Part shown: one piece after another, positions 49,619 through 59,700 of the stretch
Layout: each line of letters starts with the position of its first letter
Numbering within the stretch: position 1 is the stretch's first letter
Origin: Sulfuritalea sp.
GTDB taxonomy: Bacteria; Pseudomonadota; Gammaproteobacteria; Burkholderiales; Rhodocyclaceae
Assembly: GCA_030247575.1 (NCBI GenBank)
Contig: JAOTRV010000018.1
Location: 1-64,000, forward strand
DNA: 64,000 nucleotides
Direction: 5' to 3'
Notes under the pieces: model-generated
What the model was told of the DNA's origin: nothing
What the model saw: the letters and a program-made list of their open reading frames with translations, nothing else
Database searches by the model: none
Program-made: the position numbers and the translations under genes

Positions 49619-50539
49619 ATGCGACTTCCCGAACTCGACGCCATTCTGGCGGATATCAACCGCATCATCCTCGGCAAGGAACGTCCGATCCGCCTCTCGC
49701 TGGCCTGCCTGCTGGCACGCGGGCACCTGCTCATCGAGGATCTGCCAGGCGTCGGCAAGACCACCCTGGCCCACGTGCTGGCGCGCGTGCTGGGGCTGGA
49801 TTTTCAGCGCATCCAGTTCACCAGCGACATGCTGCCGGCAGACATCATCGGCGTGTCGATTTTCGACCGGGACAGCGGCGCCTTCCATTTTCATCCGGGA
49901 CCGATATTCACCCAGGTGGTGCTGGCCGACGAAATCAATCGCGCCACGCCCAAGGCACAAAGTGCCCTGCTGGAAGCCATGGAAGAACGGCAGGTGACGG
50001 CCGAGGGGCTGACGCGGGCCCTGCCCGAACCGTTCTTCGTCATCGCCACGCAGAACCCGACGCATCAGATCGGCACCTTCCCGCTGCCCGAATCCCAGCT
50101 TGACCGCTTTCTGCTCAAGATCGAACTCGGCTATCCCGATCCGGCGGCCGAACGCGAATTGCTCGCCGGCGCCGACCGTCATCGACTGGTCACCGAGCTG
50201 ATGCCGCGCATCACGCCGCAGCGATTGATCGAGCTGCAGGAAACCGTGCGGGCGGTGCATGCGTCGCCCGCGCTGATCCAATACGTACAATCCCTGGCGG
50301 CCTACACGCGGGCGGCACCGCGCTGGCAGGAAGGACTGTCGCCCCGCGCCGGCCTGGCCCTGCTGGCCGCAGCGCGCGCCTGGGCCCTGCTCGATGGCCG
50401 TGACCATGTATTGCCGGAAGACGTGCAAGCCGTGCTGCAAGGCGTTGTCGCGCATCGCCTGAGACCTGCCGACGATACCGCGCACAGAGACGCCGAGGCG
50501 GTCGCCGCCGCCCTGATCGAGGCAGTCCCGCTTCCCTGA
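49619..50539 (+). CDS. MoxR-family AAA+ ATPase
   Basis: A 306-residue AAA+ ATPase: Walker A LPGVGKTTL, Walker B VVLADEINRATPK, sensor 1 IATQNP and the Arg finger/sensor 2 region ESQLDRFLLKIE. MoxR ATPases act as chaperones, often beside DUF58 and transglutaminase-like proteins, as here (next gene after eight bases). ATG 49619 is chosen as the family start RLPELDAILADIN; the open frame upstream overlaps the divergent gene. Confidence 0.9.
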   Translation: MRLPELDAILADINRIILGKERPIRLSLACLLARGHLLIEDLPGVGKTTLAHVLARVLGLDFQRIQFTSDMLPADIIGVSIFDRDSGAFHFHPGPIFTQVVLADEINRATPKAQSALLEAMEERQVTAEGLTRALPEPFFVIATQNPTHQIGTFPLPESQLDRFLLKIELGYPDPAAERELLAGADRHRLVTELMPRITPQRLIELQETVRAVHASPALIQYVQSLAAYTRAAPRWQEGLSPRAGLALLAAARAWALLDGRDHVLPEDVQAVLQGVVAHRLRPADDTAHRDAEAVAAALIEAVPLP

Positions 50540-50547
50540 GGCTCCCG

Positions 50548-51528
50548 ATGCTCGCTGCCCTGCGCCACCGGCTGCACGAAGTATTCGTCCGCTGGGCCCT
50601 GCGCGTGCGTCCGCCGGAAGCGGCGCCGATTGTCCTCACTCAACGCCGCGTCTATGTCCTGCCGACCCGTGCAGGAATGGCGTACGGCGCGGCCCTCGTA
50701 GTCATGCTGCTCGGCGCGATGAACTACAACCTCAGCCTGGGCCATGCGCTGGTGTTCCTGCTCGCGGGTCTGGGCGTCGTCGCCATCCTGCACACCTTCC
50801 GCAATCTGGTTCATCTCTCGATTCGCCCGGGCCGCTGCGAACCGGTATTCGCGGGCGGCATGGTACAGTTCGGGCTGCTGCTGGAAAACCGGCGGCCGGA
50901 CGCCCGCACCAGCCTGCGGCTGTTCATCGACGACGCCGATCCGGTCGAAGTCGACATCGCGCCGCACGCCAGCGCGGCGACCACGCTGGCTGTCCGTGCC
51001 ACAAAGCGCGGCTGGATGCCCATGCCGCGCCTTACCATCGAAACCTCGTGGCCGCTGGGCCTCATCCGCGCCTGGAGCTACGCCGTTCCCGACCTCAGTT
51101 GCCTGGTCTATCCGACGCCGGCCGAAAAGGCGCCACCCCTGCCTTGGAGCAGCGATTCGGCGCGAGGGTCGACGAGGGACGGACGCGGCGCAGACGACTT
51201 TTCCGGGTTGCGCAAGCATCAGGTGGCCGATGCGCCGCGCCATGTCGCATGGAAGGCCGTGGCGCGACAGCAGGACGGGCCGCTGCTGACCAAGCTGTTC
51301 TCGGGAGCGGCTGCACAGCAACTGTGGCTGGACTGGACGGCGCTGCCGGACACCGTCGGGACCGAAGAGCGCCTGTCCATTCTCGCCCGCTGGATTCTCG
51401 ACGCCGACGCCGCAGGACTGGCCTGGGGCTTGCGGCTGCCGACGCTTCGCCTGGCCCCCGACAACGGGCCGGCACAGCGCAGTGCCGGCCTGCGCGCACT
51501 GGCGCTGCACAATCATGGCGCGCAGTAA
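50548..51528 (+). CDS. DUF58 domain protein
   Basis: A 326-residue protein. Two hydrophobic helices at about residues 43-85 (GMAYGAALVVMLLGAMNYN and the next segment) are followed by a beta-rich region and a truncated DUF58 core (DDFSGLRKHQVADAPRHVAWKAVARQ). DUF58 proteins contain a von Willebrand A-like fold and work with MoxR ATPases, probably assembling envelope complexes. The end overlaps the transglutaminase gene by 14 bases. Confidence 0.85.
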   Translation: MLAALRHRLHEVFVRWALRVRPPEAAPIVLTQRRVYVLPTRAGMAYGAALVVMLLGAMNYNLSLGHALVFLLAGLGVVAILHTFRNLVHLSIRPGRCEPVFAGGMVQFGLLLENRRPDARTSLRLFIDDADPVEVDIAPHASAATTLAVRATKRGWMPMPRLTIETSWPLGLIRAWSYAVPDLSCLVYPTPAEKAPPLPWSSDSARGSTRDGRGADDFSGLRKHQVADAPRHVAWKAVARQQDGPLLTKLFSGAAAQQLWLDWTALPDTVGTEERLSILARWILDADAAGLAWGLRLPTLRLAPDNGPAQRSAGLRALALHNHGAQ

Positions 51529-53467
51529 CCGCCCCGTCAGCCTGCGCCAGGCCTGGTGGCTGCTGGCGAGCGCCCTGGCAGCCAGTGCGCCGCTGACGCC
51601 CCAGGTGCCGCTGTGGCTCTCCCTGGCCGCCGGAGTCGCGTACACCTGGCGCGCGGCAATCACCTGGCGGCAATGGCACTTGCCGCCTCGCTGGCTGCTG
51701 GTTCTGCTGGTCATCGCCGGTACCGCAGGCGTCGTCATGCAGTATCGGACGACCATGGGCCGCACGCCGGGCATCGCCCTGTTGCTGGTCTTTCTTGCCC
51801 TCAAGCTGCTTGAACTGCGTACTGCGCGCGATGCCGTGGTTACGGCGCTGCTCTGTTACTTCCTGGTCCTCGGCCAGTTCCTGTTTACCCAGACCATCCC
51901 GACCGCATTGCTGGCCGGCCTGACCACGCTGATCACCACCGCCACCCTGTTGGCGGCCAGCGACGACCGCCCGCAGCCGCTGCTGCAGTTGCGCCGTGCC
52001 GGGCTGATGCTGGCGCAGGCGCTGCCCTTCATGTTGCTGCTGTTCCTGCTGTTTCCCCGGGTACAGGGACCGCTATGGGGCATTCCGCAAGATCGCTTTT
52101 CCGCAATCTCCGGGCTGCCCGACACCATAGCGCCCGGCTCGATCGCACTGCTCTCGCAATCCGACGCCATCGCCTTCCGTGTGAAGTTCAAGGCAGAGGT
52201 CCCGCCGCAATCGCAGCTCTACTGGCGCGGCCCGGTGATGCCCGCGTTCGATGGTCGCAGCTGGCGCATCAGACAGGCGCTGGGCGCTTATCGCGAAGTT
52301 CCCTACGCCGGGCGTGGTGTGGCGGTGGATTACGAAGTCACGCTCGAGCCTCACGGAAAATTCTGGCAGTTCGCGCTGGAACTGCCGGCGACCTTGCCGG
52401 AGGGCGTTGCATTGACCAGCGACTATCAGCCCGTTTCGCGCCAGCCGGTGCGCAACCGCATGCGCTACACGCAGCGCGCCTGGCCCGAGGCCAACGCCGG
52501 ATTGAATGAATCGCAGGGCATCCTGCGTGACGCGCTGGCGCTGCCCAAGGACGGCAACCCGCGCACGCGTGCCGCAGCCGCAAGCTGGCGCGCGCAACAC
52601 GGCAGCGACGGAACGGCGATCCTCGCTGCCGCCGAGAATTTCTTCAATCAGCAGTTGTTGATCTACACGCTCAATCCGCCGCTGCTGGGTGCCGACAGCG
52701 TCGATGAGTTTCTGTTCGATACCAGGCGCGGCTTCTGCGAGCACTTTGCCTCCGCCTTCGTCTTCGCCTTGCGCGCCGCCGGCGTCCCGGCGCGTATCGT
52801 GGCCGGCTATCAGGGTGGTGAAGTCAACCCGGTGGATGGCTATCTGGTGGTGCGCCAGTACGATGCCCACGCCTGGACCGAGGCCTGGATTGCCGGACGC
52901 GGCTGGGTGCGCATCGATCCGACGGCAATTTCGGCCCCCAGCCGCATCAACCTCAACCTGGCTGCCGCCGTGCCGGCCGGCGAAGGCCTGCCCTTCCTGG
53001 CGCGCGGCGATCTGGCCTGGTTGCGGGAGCTGCGCCATCGGCTGGATGCGGTGACCAATGGCTGGAATCAGTGGGTGCTCGGTTACAACCCGCAGCGCCA
53101 GCGCGATCTGCTGGCCGGCCTCGGCATGAAAGAGCCCGATTGGCGCAGCATGACCGCCGTGCTGTCCGTGCTCTGCGGCGGCGTGATGCTGGGCCTCACG
53201 ATCTGGATCCTGCGCAACCGCCTGCGCGTCGATCCGGCGTTTGCCGCCTGGCGGCGCTTTACCGCCAGGCTGGCCAGATGTGGCATTGTCTGGCAACCAT
53301 GGGAAGGGCCGCTGGCGTTTGCCCGACGCGCCGCCGCGCAGGCTCCGCGTCATGCGCAACGCATCGGCGAAATTGCCGCGCTGTATGCGCGCATGCGCTA
53401 CGGACGCAGCCCGCAATCAGGCGACCTGGTGCGGCTCAAGCAGATGATTGCGGCCTTTCGTCCATGA
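51515..53467 (+). CDS. TgpA-like DUF3488/transglutaminase membrane protein
   Basis: A 650-residue inner-membrane protein. Five or six transmembrane helices lie at about residues 10-190 (DUF3488), then a periplasmic transglutaminase-like domain with catalytic Cys in TRRGFCEHFASAFVFALR, His in YDAHAWTEAW and Asp in VRIDPT. One further transmembrane helix lies at about 545-565, with a DUF4129-like tail. It resembles Pseudomonas TgpA, an essential protein of unclear substrate. ATG 51515 lies inside the end of the DUF58 gene. Confidence 0.88.
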   Translation: MARSNRPVSLRQAWWLLASALAASAPLTPQVPLWLSLAAGVAYTWRAAITWRQWHLPPRWLLVLLVIAGTAGVVMQYRTTMGRTPGIALLLVFLALKLLELRTARDAVVTALLCYFLVLGQFLFTQTIPTALLAGLTTLITTATLLAASDDRPQPLLQLRRAGLMLAQALPFMLLLFLLFPRVQGPLWGIPQDRFSAISGLPDTIAPGSIALLSQSDAIAFRVKFKAEVPPQSQLYWRGPVMPAFDGRSWRIRQALGAYREVPYAGRGVAVDYEVTLEPHGKFWQFALELPATLPEGVALTSDYQPVSRQPVRNRMRYTQRAWPEANAGLNESQGILRDALALPKDGNPRTRAAAASWRAQHGSDGTAILAAAENFFNQQLLIYTLNPPLLGADSVDEFLFDTRRGFCEHFASAFVFALRAAGVPARIVAGYQGGEVNPVDGYLVVRQYDAHAWTEAWIAGRGWVRIDPTAISAPSRINLNLAAAVPAGEGLPFLARGDLAWLRELRHRLDAVTNGWNQWVLGYNPQRQRDLLAGLGMKEPDWRSMTAVLSVLCGGVMLGLTIWILRNRLRVDPAFAAWRRFTARLARCGIVWQPWEGPLAFARRAAAQAPRHAQRIGEIAALYARMRYGRSPQSGDLVRLKQMIAAFRP

Positions 53468-54456
53468 AACGTCTGCTGCTCTTGCCGGTGCTGCTGGCGT
53501 TCGCCTCGGCTCCGCGGGCGGAGACTTACGGGGATCGCGACGACGTGCGCGCCTTCGTCGAGGAAATGCACGACAGGCATGGCTTCGATGCAGCTCATCT
53601 GCTCGGGTTGTTCCGTCAGACCAAACCGATTGCCGCCGTCATCAAGGCCATCATGCCGCCCAGGGATCCCGCGGTGCGCTCGTGGACAGCCTACCGCGAA
53701 CGCTTCGTCGAACCGAAACGGATCGCCGCCGGACGGCGCTTCATGCACGCCCATGCCACCGAACTCGCCGCCGCCGAGGTGCGCTTCGGCGTTCCGGCAG
53801 AGGTCATTGCCGCCATCATCGGCGTCGAGACCATCTACGGCAAGCACATGGGCCGCTTCGGTACCTTTGCCACGCTGACCACACTGGCCTTCGACTATCC
53901 GCCGCGTGCCGAACTGTTTCGCCGCGAACTGGAGGAATTGCTGCTGCTGGCCCGAGAGGAACATCGCAGTCCATTGGCCTACACCGGCTCCTACGCCGGC
54001 GCGCTGGGCCTGCCGCAATTTCTGCCTTCCTCCCGCCGGCGTTTCGCCATCGACTTCGACCACAGCGGCCGCATCGATCTCACGGCCAGCGCGGCCGATG
54101 CGATCGGCAGCGTGGCCAACTTCATGGCCGGACACGGCTGGGAAAGGGATGCGCCGATCGCCGTCGTCGTCACCGTCGCCGGCGACGGCGTGCAGGCGCT
54201 GATCGACGAAGGCATTTCGCCGCAACGCAAGCCATGGCAATTGCAGGCGGCCAATGTTAGCCTGGCAAGAGTAGACGCCGGCGACACGGCGCTTGCCGAC
54301 CGTCCCGCCGCCCTGATCGACCTGGTCACTCCGGGCGCCGCCACGGAGTACCGACTCGGCTACAACAATTTCTACGTCATCACGCGCTACAACCGCAGCA
54401 GCTTCTATGCCGCAGCCGTCATGGACCTGGCCGCCGCACTGCGCGACTCAAAGTAG
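53464..54456 (+). CDS. mltB: lytic murein transglycosylase B
   Basis: A 330-residue periplasmic lytic transglycosylase cleaving peptidoglycan glycan strands. The signal peptide MKRLLLLPVLLAFASAPRA has no lipobox Cys, so it is soluble, unlike E. coli MltB. The catalytic Glu is in AAIIGVETIYGKHMG, and YAGALGLPQFLPSS and ANFMAGHGW are family blocks. Residues about 269-277 (RVDAGDTAL) are encoded by a copy of the dispersed repeat. Its ATG overlaps the previous stop by four bases, and its end overlaps convergent rpoS by nine. Confidence 0.92.
   Translation: MKRLLLLPVLLAFASAPRAETYGDRDDVRAFVEEMHDRHGFDAAHLLGLFRQTKPIAAVIKAIMPPRDPAVRSWTAYRERFVEPKRIAAGRRFMHAHATELAAAEVRFGVPAEVIAAIIGVETIYGKHMGRFGTFATLTTLAFDYPPRAELFRRELEELLLLAREEHRSPLAYTGSYAGALGLPQFLPSSRRRFAIDFDHSGRIDLTASAADAIGSVANFMAGHGWERDAPIAVVVTVAGDGVQALIDEGISPQRKPWQLQAANVSLARVDAGDTALADRPAALIDLVTPGAATEYRLGYNNFYVITRYNRSSFYAAAVMDLAAALRDSK
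54270..54292 (+). repeat. dispersed 23-bp repeat, copy 8, inside mltB
   Basis: Translated as Val-Asp-Ala-Gly-Asp-Thr-Ala near the MltB C-terminus, in the same frame as copy 9. It is preceded by GGCAAG like intergenic copy 1. Confidence 0.6.
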
Positions 54457-55362
54457 CGCGTCGGGGCTCAGTCCATCGCGCGTGATGCGCTTTCTAAGCT
54501 TGGACAGGGCTTCCATCTGGATCTGGCGCACCCGCTCGCGGGTCAGGCCCAGATCGGTCGCGATGGCCTCCAGCGTGGCCGGATCCTGCCCGCCGAGGCC
54601 ATAGCGGCGCTCGACGACCAGGCGCTGCCGGTCGGTGAGCTGCGCCACCCAGTCGGCGACCAGCAGTTCGGCCTCCTGCTGGGCGAGGTGGGCAGCGGGA
54701 TCTTCGGCGCCCTCGTCGGCCATCGAATCGGACATCGACAAGTCGGGGTCGATGTCGAGCGGCGAATCGAGCGAAGCGGAGCGCTCGTTGAGCATCAGCA
54801 ACTGGCGGATCTCCTCCACGGGACGATCGAGCAGGCGTGCCACATCGTCGAGCATGGCGCCGGGCGGGTCGTCCTGCGCGCCGCGCTCGCGGTCGAGCTG
54901 GCGCATCGCGCGCAGCACGATGTTGAGTTCCTTGATCACGTAGATCGGCAGGCGCACGGTACGCGACTGGTTCATGATCGCGCGTTCGACATGCTGGCGC
55001 ACCCACCAGGTGGCGTAGGTGGAGAAGCGGAAGCCGCGCTCGGGATCGAACTTTTCCAGCGCATGAATCAGGCCGAGATTGCCCTCCTCTATCAGGTCGT
55101 CGAGCGGCAGGCCGCGATGCTGGTAGTGGCGCGCGATGCTGACCACCAGTCGCAGATTGGCCTCGATCATGTGCTGGCGCGCAACGAAGTCGCCATCACG
55201 GGCGGCACGCGAAAGCCGGATTTCCTCGGTGGCGGTCAAGAGTGGCGTGGCGCCGATCTCGTGCAGATAGACCTGCGTGATGTCTTCGATGAAACCGGAC
55301 TCGTGCGAGTCCGGACCGGCCTCGGCATCTTCGCGCTCCGGGAGAAAAGCGTCGCCGCCCAT
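54448..55362 (-). CDS. rpoS: RNA polymerase sigma factor RpoS
   Basis: A 304-residue group 2 sigma factor for stationary phase and general stress. Region 1.2 starts ITQVYLHEIGATPLLTATEE; region 2 has RFSTYATWWVRQHVERAIMN; region 4 has ATLEAIATDLGLTRERVRQIQ as the -35-binding HTH. Length and the acidic N-terminus fit RpoS rather than RpoD. It sits directly after nlpD, six bases apart, the classical arrangement in which the main rpoS promoter lies within nlpD. Confidence 0.94.
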   Translation of the reverse strand: MGGDAFLPEREDAEAGPDSHESGFIEDITQVYLHEIGATPLLTATEEIRLSRAARDGDFVARQHMIEANLRLVVSIARHYQHRGLPLDDLIEEGNLGLIHALEKFDPERGFRFSTYATWWVRQHVERAIMNQSRTVRLPIYVIKELNIVLRAMRQLDRERGAQDDPPGAMLDDVARLLDRPVEEIRQLLMLNERSASLDSPLDIDPDLSMSDSMADEGAEDPAAHLAQQEAELLVADWVAQLTDRQRLVVERRYGLGGQDPATLEAIATDLGLTRERVRQIQMEALSKLRKRITRDGLSPDALL

Positions 55363-55368
55363 TGCAGA

Positions 55369-56319
55369 TCAGCGGGCGGGCAGAAACTTCTGCGGGTCGG
55401 CCGGTTTGCCCTGGCGGCGGATCTCGAAATGCAGGCGCGGACTTTCGGCGTCGGTGCTGCCCATTTCGGCAATTTTCTGGCCCTTGGTGACGGTCTGCTT
55501 TTCCTTGACCAGGATCTTGCTGTTGTGGGCATAAACGGAAAGATACGTCGCGTTGTGACGCAACACGACGAGATTGCCGTAGCCGCGCAAGCCGGCGCCG
55601 GCATACGAGACCGTTCCGCTTGCCGCTGCCAGCACGGGATCTCCGGCCTTGCCGGCGATGTCGACGCCCTTGCCGCCGCTCTCGGCAAACGGTGCGAGCA
55701 ACTTGCCACCGGCCGGCCACATCCAATCGACATCATCGCCGGCAACCGGCGACTTCTCGGCGGGGGCGGCTTCCGCGGGCTTGAGCTCGGGTTTGATTTC
55801 CGCCGGCTTCTCGGCCGACTCCACCTGCTGCGCTTTCGCCAGCGCCTCGTCGGAATAGGCGAGCTTGCCGCCCTTCGGTTCGCGCTTGAGGGTTTCGGTA
55901 TTTGCGCTGACTGGCGCGGCCGTCTGCGCTGCCGATGACGCAGGAGCCGGCTTGATCTCTACCGGCCCGCCGAAACTCACCGGCTTCGCCACGGCCACCG
56001 GTGCGCCATTGTCGGGCGGCGAAACGCGCAACTGCTGACCGACCTTGATCCGGTTGGGATTGTCGAGACTGTTCCAGGCGGCCACGTCCTTGTAGTCCTG
56101 GCCGTTGTCGAGTGCGATGCTGTAAAGCGTCTCGCCCTTCTTGACGGTGTGATAGGCGGCATGCGAGCCGGCTGGCGTCGCCGCAGCTTTCGCCGCCGCG
56201 GCCTGCGGTCTGGCCGCTGCCGGCGCGGCGCCGCGATCTTCCACCGGAACGGGGGCATGGCTGGCGCAGCCGCCGATGATCGGCAGCAGCAAAGCGAGAA
56301 TCAGACGCGCAGCGCTCAT
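55369..56319 (-). CDS. nlpD: NlpD-like LysM/LytM murein hydrolase activator
   Basis: A 316-residue lipoprotein (signal peptide ending IIGGC, Cys18). A LysM peptidoglycan-binding domain covers about residues 57-100 ([19 protein letters not shown]), a Pro/Ala/Lys linker follows, and a C-terminal M23/LytM domain spans about 205-315. The expected zinc ligands are partly missing: the first His is replaced in the GVDIAGK region, while LHFEIR is kept. This fits NlpD/EnvC-type degenerate activators of amidases rather than active endopeptidases. Confidence 0.9.
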   Translation of the reverse strand: MSAARLILALLLPIIGGCASHAPVPVEDRGAAPAAARPQAAAAKAAATPAGSHAAYHTVKKGETLYSIALDNGQDYKDVAAWNSLDNPNRIKVGQQLRVSPPDNGAPVAVAKPVSFGGPVEIKPAPASSAAQTAAPVSANTETLKREPKGGKLAYSDEALAKAQQVESAEKPAEIKPELKPAEAAPAEKSPVAGDDVDWMWPAGGKLLAPFAESGGKGVDIAGKAGDPVLAAASGTVSYAGAGLRGYGNLVVLRHNATYLSVYAHNSKILVKEKQTVTKGQKIAEMGSTDAESPRLHFEIRRQGKPADPQKFLPAR

Positions 56320-56975
56320 TCCACCCCCGGCAACAGCGGCACGAAGCGCACCGCATCGAATCGAGTTTCCACAAAGCCGCTCGCGCTGCGCTCCACCAGG
56401 CTGATCACCTGTTCCGCGCCGCCCAGCGGCATCACCAGCCGGCCGCCCGGCGCCAGTTGCGCCAGCAGGGTCTGCGGTATTGCCGCCGCCGCCGCCGCCA
56501 ATATGATGGTATCAAACGGCGCGGCTTCCGGCAGTCCGAGGTTGCCGTCGGCGTGCTTGAGGCGGATATGCGACAGCTTGAGCTGTTTCAGATTGCCCCG
56601 CGCCCGCGTCAACAAGGGCGCAATGCGCTCGACGGCGAAGACCTGCTTCGACAGCACGCCGAGGATCGCCGCCTGGTAGCCGCAGCCGGCACCGATCTCC
56701 AGCGTCTTGCCCAGTTCACGCCCGGCGATCAGGATCTCGATCATGCGCGCCACCACATAAGGCTGCGAAATGGTCTGCCCGAAGCCGAGCGGCAGGGCCG
56801 TGTCGTCGTAGGCGCGATTCGCCAGTGCCTGCTCGATGAAGATATGGCGCGGCACCAGACCCATCGCATGCAGCACACGCGCATCGCTGATGCCTTGCGC
56901 ACGCAGGCGCTCGACCATGCGCGAGCGCGTGCGCTGCGATGTCATGCCGATGCCGGTAAGCGCGGCGGCGTTCAT
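56316..56975 (-). CDS. pcm: protein-L-isoaspartate O-methyltransferase
   Basis: A 219-residue SAM-dependent repair methyltransferase for isoaspartyl residues in aged proteins. [20 protein letters not shown] and [16 protein letters not shown] are family hallmarks, the SAM motif I is [15 protein letters not shown], and GGRLVMPLG is the last block. ATG 56975 overlaps the surE stop by four bases. The frame stays open 180 codons further upstream across surE, which is a high-G+C artefact. A second in-frame ATG at 56948 is possible. Confidence 0.92.
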   Translation of the reverse strand: MNAAALTGIGMTSQRTRSRMVERLRAQGISDARVLHAMGLVPRHIFIEQALANRAYDDTALPLGFGQTISQPYVVARMIEILIAGRELGKTLEIGAGCGYQAAILGVLSKQVFAVERIAPLLTRARGNLKQLKLSHIRLKHADGNLGLPEAAPFDTIILAAAAAAIPQTLLAQLAPGGRLVMPLGGAEQVISLVERSASGFVETRFDAVRFVPLLPGVE

Positions 56976-57721
56976 TGGTCCGCGGCAATCCAGCTGCGCA
57001 CGCCAGCCAGCTGCGCGCCATGGGTGAGATCGATCTGCAGCGGCGTGACCGACACCCAGCCATGCTCCACGGCATGGAAATCCGTGCCTTCGCCGGCATC
57101 GGCGGCCGGGCCGGCGGCGCCGATCCAGTACACCGTGTCGCCGCGGGGGCTGACCGACTTCACCGCCGGTTCCGCCTTGTGGCGGCGTCCCAGGCGCGTG
57201 ACTTGAATTCCGCGCAGATCCTCGTAGGGAATATCCGGCACGTTGACGTTCAGCAGAACCGGCTCGACGAACGGCGTCCGGTTGAAGCGCTGCACCAGTT
57301 CGGCGGCCACGCGCCCGGCGGTAGCGAAATTCCGCCCCTCGAAGCTGCCCAGCGAAATCGCGATCGACGGCACGCCGAGCAGATAACCTTCGGTGGCCGC
57401 CGCGACTGTACCGGAGTAGATCGTGTCGTCGCCCATGTTGGCGCCGAGATTGATGCCCGACACCACCATGTCCGGCTGATGATCCAGCACGCCGGTCACC
57501 GCCAGATGCACGCAATCGGTCGGCGTGCCGCTGACATACATGAATCCATTCGCCGCCTTGCGCAGGTAGAGCGGCCGATCCAGCGTCAGCGAGTTGCTCG
57601 CCCCGCTGCGATTGCGCTCCGGCGCCACCACCGTGATGTCGCCGAGACCGGCAAGGCTGGTCGCGAGTTGGGCGAGCCCCGGCGCGAAATAGCCGTCGTC
57701 GTTGCTGAGCAATATGCGCAT
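56972..57721 (-). CDS. surE: 5'/3'-nucleotidase SurE
   Basis: A 249-residue metal-dependent nucleotidase/exopolyphosphatase. [15 protein letters not shown] holds the catalytic Asp pair, [13 protein letters not shown] the conserved Ser/Asn, and [23 protein letters not shown] the remaining active-site residues. First gene of the surE-pcm-nlpD-rpoS group; all junctions are overlaps or under seven bases, so one transcript is expected. ATG 57721 gives standard length. Confidence 0.95.
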   Translation of the reverse strand: MRILLSNDDGYFAPGLAQLATSLAGLGDITVVAPERNRSGASNSLTLDRPLYLRKAANGFMYVSGTPTDCVHLAVTGVLDHQPDMVVSGINLGANMGDDTIYSGTVAAATEGYLLGVPSIAISLGSFEGRNFATAGRVAAELVQRFNRTPFVEPVLLNVNVPDIPYEDLRGIQVTRLGRRHKAEPAVKSVSPRGDTVYWIGAAGPAADAGEGTDFHAVEHGWVSVTPLQIDLTHGAQLAGVRSWIAADQ

Positions 57722-57889
57722 GGGGTCCGAGTCGCGAGGATCAAATAGCTGGTGCCCATTTTAGCCCATCGCAGCCCCTGCCGATGGCAGGATAAGAACG
57801 GAACTACGCCTCAATCCCGTGTGCGGCGATCGGCGATCCGGGCGATCGCAACGCTCGGACGGTCCGGGCTCGGGGTAGCATTGCGGGCA

Positions 57890-59026
57890 ATGGAAACAGC
57901 CCTGCACAGCGCCGCTGCCGATATTCCCGAAGCCGACTGGAAGCTCCTCGACCGCGGCGACGACCCGTTCGCCAGCCGGGCTTTCCTCGGCACCGCCGAG
58001 AGAGTCGACGCCAGCGGCACGGCGATGGGCTGGCAGGCGCAGCATCTGGCGCTCTACGAAGGCGGCCTGCTGGTCGGACTGCTGCCGCTTTACCTGCGCA
58101 CCCATTCCTTCGGCGACTTCTCGCGCGACTGGAACTGGCCCTCGGCCTGGCAGCGCGCCGGACTCGACTATTACCCGAAGCTGGTCAGCGGCATACCCTA
58201 CACCCCGTCGCCGGGACCCCGCCTGCTGGTGAGGCAGGGCATCGAACGGGACACCGTGGCGACCGCGCTGATCGAGGCCGCGCTCGACGTTACCCGCCGC
58301 TTAGGCGCCTCTTCATGGCAATGCCTGTTCGTCGAAGAGGAGGATCGCTCCCTGCTCGCCGCGGCCGGGCTGCTGATGCGGCGCGGCGTGCAATTCCACT
58401 GGTTCAACCGGGGCTACGGCGATTTCGACGACTTCCTCGCCGGCTTCACCGCCGACAAGCGCAAGAAGCTCAAACGCGAGCGCCGCTCCGTGCGCGAATC
58501 CGGCCTGCGGCTGGAAGCCCGGCACGGCGACGAGATCGATTCATTCCTTTGGCATGTCATCCACCGCCAATATCGCGAAACCTTCGCCCGCTATGGCAAT
58601 CATCCCGCCTTTCCGGTGGAGTTCTTCATCGAAGCGGGGGCCCTGCTCGCCCGGCAGCTGGTGGTCTTCATCGCCTTCATGAACGACACGCCGGTCGCTT
58701 CGGCCATCTGCTACCGCGACGCCCGCACGCTTTATGGCCGCCATTGGGGCACTGAAATCGAAATGCCAGGCCTGCACTTCGAGCTTTGCTACTACCAGGG
58801 TATCGAGTACTGCATCCGCCATGGCCTGCAAGGTTTCGAGCCCGGCGCCCAAGGCGAACACAAATTGGCCCGCGGCTTCGAACCCGTACCGACATGGTCG
58901 GCCTTCTGGATTGCCGATCCCGCCATGCGCCGCACCGTGACCGACTTCATAGCGCGCGAAGACTCGGCAATGCAGGACTATGCGGCGGAAACCGCAAGCC
59001 ACCTGCCGTTCAAGCTGCCCGGCTGA
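57890..59026 (+). CDS. FemAB/DUF482-like GNAT-fold N-acyltransferase
   Basis: A 378-residue protein of the DUF482 (peptidogalycan biosynthesis, FemAB-like) family. Seen are FASRAFLGTAER, LLVGLLPLYLRTHSFGDFSRDW, a long block AGFTADKRKKLKRERR and the late YYQGIEYCIRHGLQGFEPGAQGEHK followed by ARGFEPVPTWSAFW. The double GNAT fold suggests transfer of an acyl or aminoacyl group; the substrate is unknown. ATG 57890 is chosen as no convincing homology lies upstream. Residues about 39-46 are a copy of the dispersed repeat. Confidence 0.82.
   Translation: METALHSAAADIPEADWKLLDRGDDPFASRAFLGTAERVDASGTAMGWQAQHLALYEGGLLVGLLPLYLRTHSFGDFSRDWNWPSAWQRAGLDYYPKLVSGIPYTPSPGPRLLVRQGIERDTVATALIEAALDVTRRLGASSWQCLFVEEEDRSLLAAAGLLMRRGVQFHWFNRGYGDFDDFLAGFTADKRKKLKRERRSVRESGLRLEARHGDEIDSFLWHVIHRQYRETFARYGNHPAFPVEFFIEAGALLARQLVVFIAFMNDTPVASAICYRDARTLYGRHWGTEIEMPGLHFELCYYQGIEYCIRHGLQGFEPGAQGEHKLARGFEPVPTWSAFWIADPAMRRTVTDFIAREDSAMQDYAAETASHLPFKLPG
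58003..58025 (+). repeat. dispersed 23-bp repeat, copy 9, inside the FemAB-like gene
   Basis: Translated as Val-Asp-Ala-Ser-Gly-Thr-Ala, the same frame as copy 8 in mltB. Confidence 0.55.
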
Positions 59027-59041
59027 AAGCGCGAACCGGCG

Positions 59042-59260
59042 TCAGTGATTCCCGGAGGCAATGGCAAACATCCGTTCGTTGCGTTTTTGGCGGGCCTCTT
59101 CGACGGTGAGGCCGACCAAACTTTCCGGCGGCAGGGGCACGTCCCAGTGCTGCTGGAACAGATCCATGTCCTCGCCGGTATCCAGATGTGCCCGGTAGAT
59201 TTTTTCCTGCCAGGCAGGCGCGTTGGGCAGGGCGACCAGTTCGACGGATTCGATGCGCAT
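59042..59260 (-). CDS. small hypothetical protein
   Basis: A 72-residue soluble protein (MRIESVELVALPNAPAWQEK at the start, GLTVEEARQKRNERMFAIAS at the end). I do not recognise a domain. ATG 59260 is chosen because AGAGGA lies 10 bases upstream and the longer open frame has no recognisable content. It converges on the FemAB-like gene with 15 bases between and follows the zinc-ribbon gene on the same strand after about 160 bases. Confidence 0.55.
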   Translation of the reverse strand: MRIESVELVALPNAPAWQEKIYRAHLDTGEDMDLFQQHWDVPLPPESLVGLTVEEARQKRNERMFAIASGNH

Positions 59261-59417
59261 TGGAAATATCCTCTTGAGACTCGGGTTTCCATCATCCTGC
59301 GCCCGGGATTGCCGCGCTGTAATCGGGAAATTGACAGGGAATGTCCTTTTGTTTCGACTTCCCAAACGGCCATGAACTCGTTCAAGGCCGGAGACTGTCA
59401 GCCGACGCGCCGCGCCG

Positions 59418-59648
59418 TCACTTGTCCTGGCGAAGTTCGTTCATGCGCCGCGCATGGCTCCGGGCTTCCGCCGTATTCATCGCCGATACCTCGCGGCCGA
59501 AGGCATCGCGCGCCTCCTTGGTTTTCTGCGTGGCCTGTATGCTGCGGACGCAGCGCCAGCGCTTGCCGGCCTTGGTTTCGATCTGGCGCATCTCCTCGAC
59601 CGGGTGATGGGCGCCGCAGTGGTAGCAGAACTTGGTTTGATTCGTCAT
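59418..59648 (-). CDS. small zinc-ribbon-like protein
   Basis: A 76-residue basic protein beginning [24 protein letters not shown] and a further Cys in RWRCVRS suggest a small zinc-binding fold. The rest is a charged helix ([20 protein letters not shown]). I cannot assign a function; a nucleic-acid or ribosome-associated role is possible but unproven. It lies downstream of tRNA-Pro and its terminator on the same strand. Confidence 0.6.
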   Translation of the reverse strand: MTNQTKFCYHCGAHHPVEEMRQIETKAGKRWRCVRSIQATQKTKEARDAFGREVSAMNTAEARSHARRMNELRQDK

Positions 59649-59700
59649 ACGCGCAAACGTGAGTGAGAAAGAAAACCGGAATGGCGGTCATGCCGCCAAG

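Noticed and set aside
56316-57515. 399-codon frame as one large gene including pcm
   Set aside because: The first 180 codons are a high-G+C shadow of surE in another frame; pcm starts at 56975 with an ATGA overlap.
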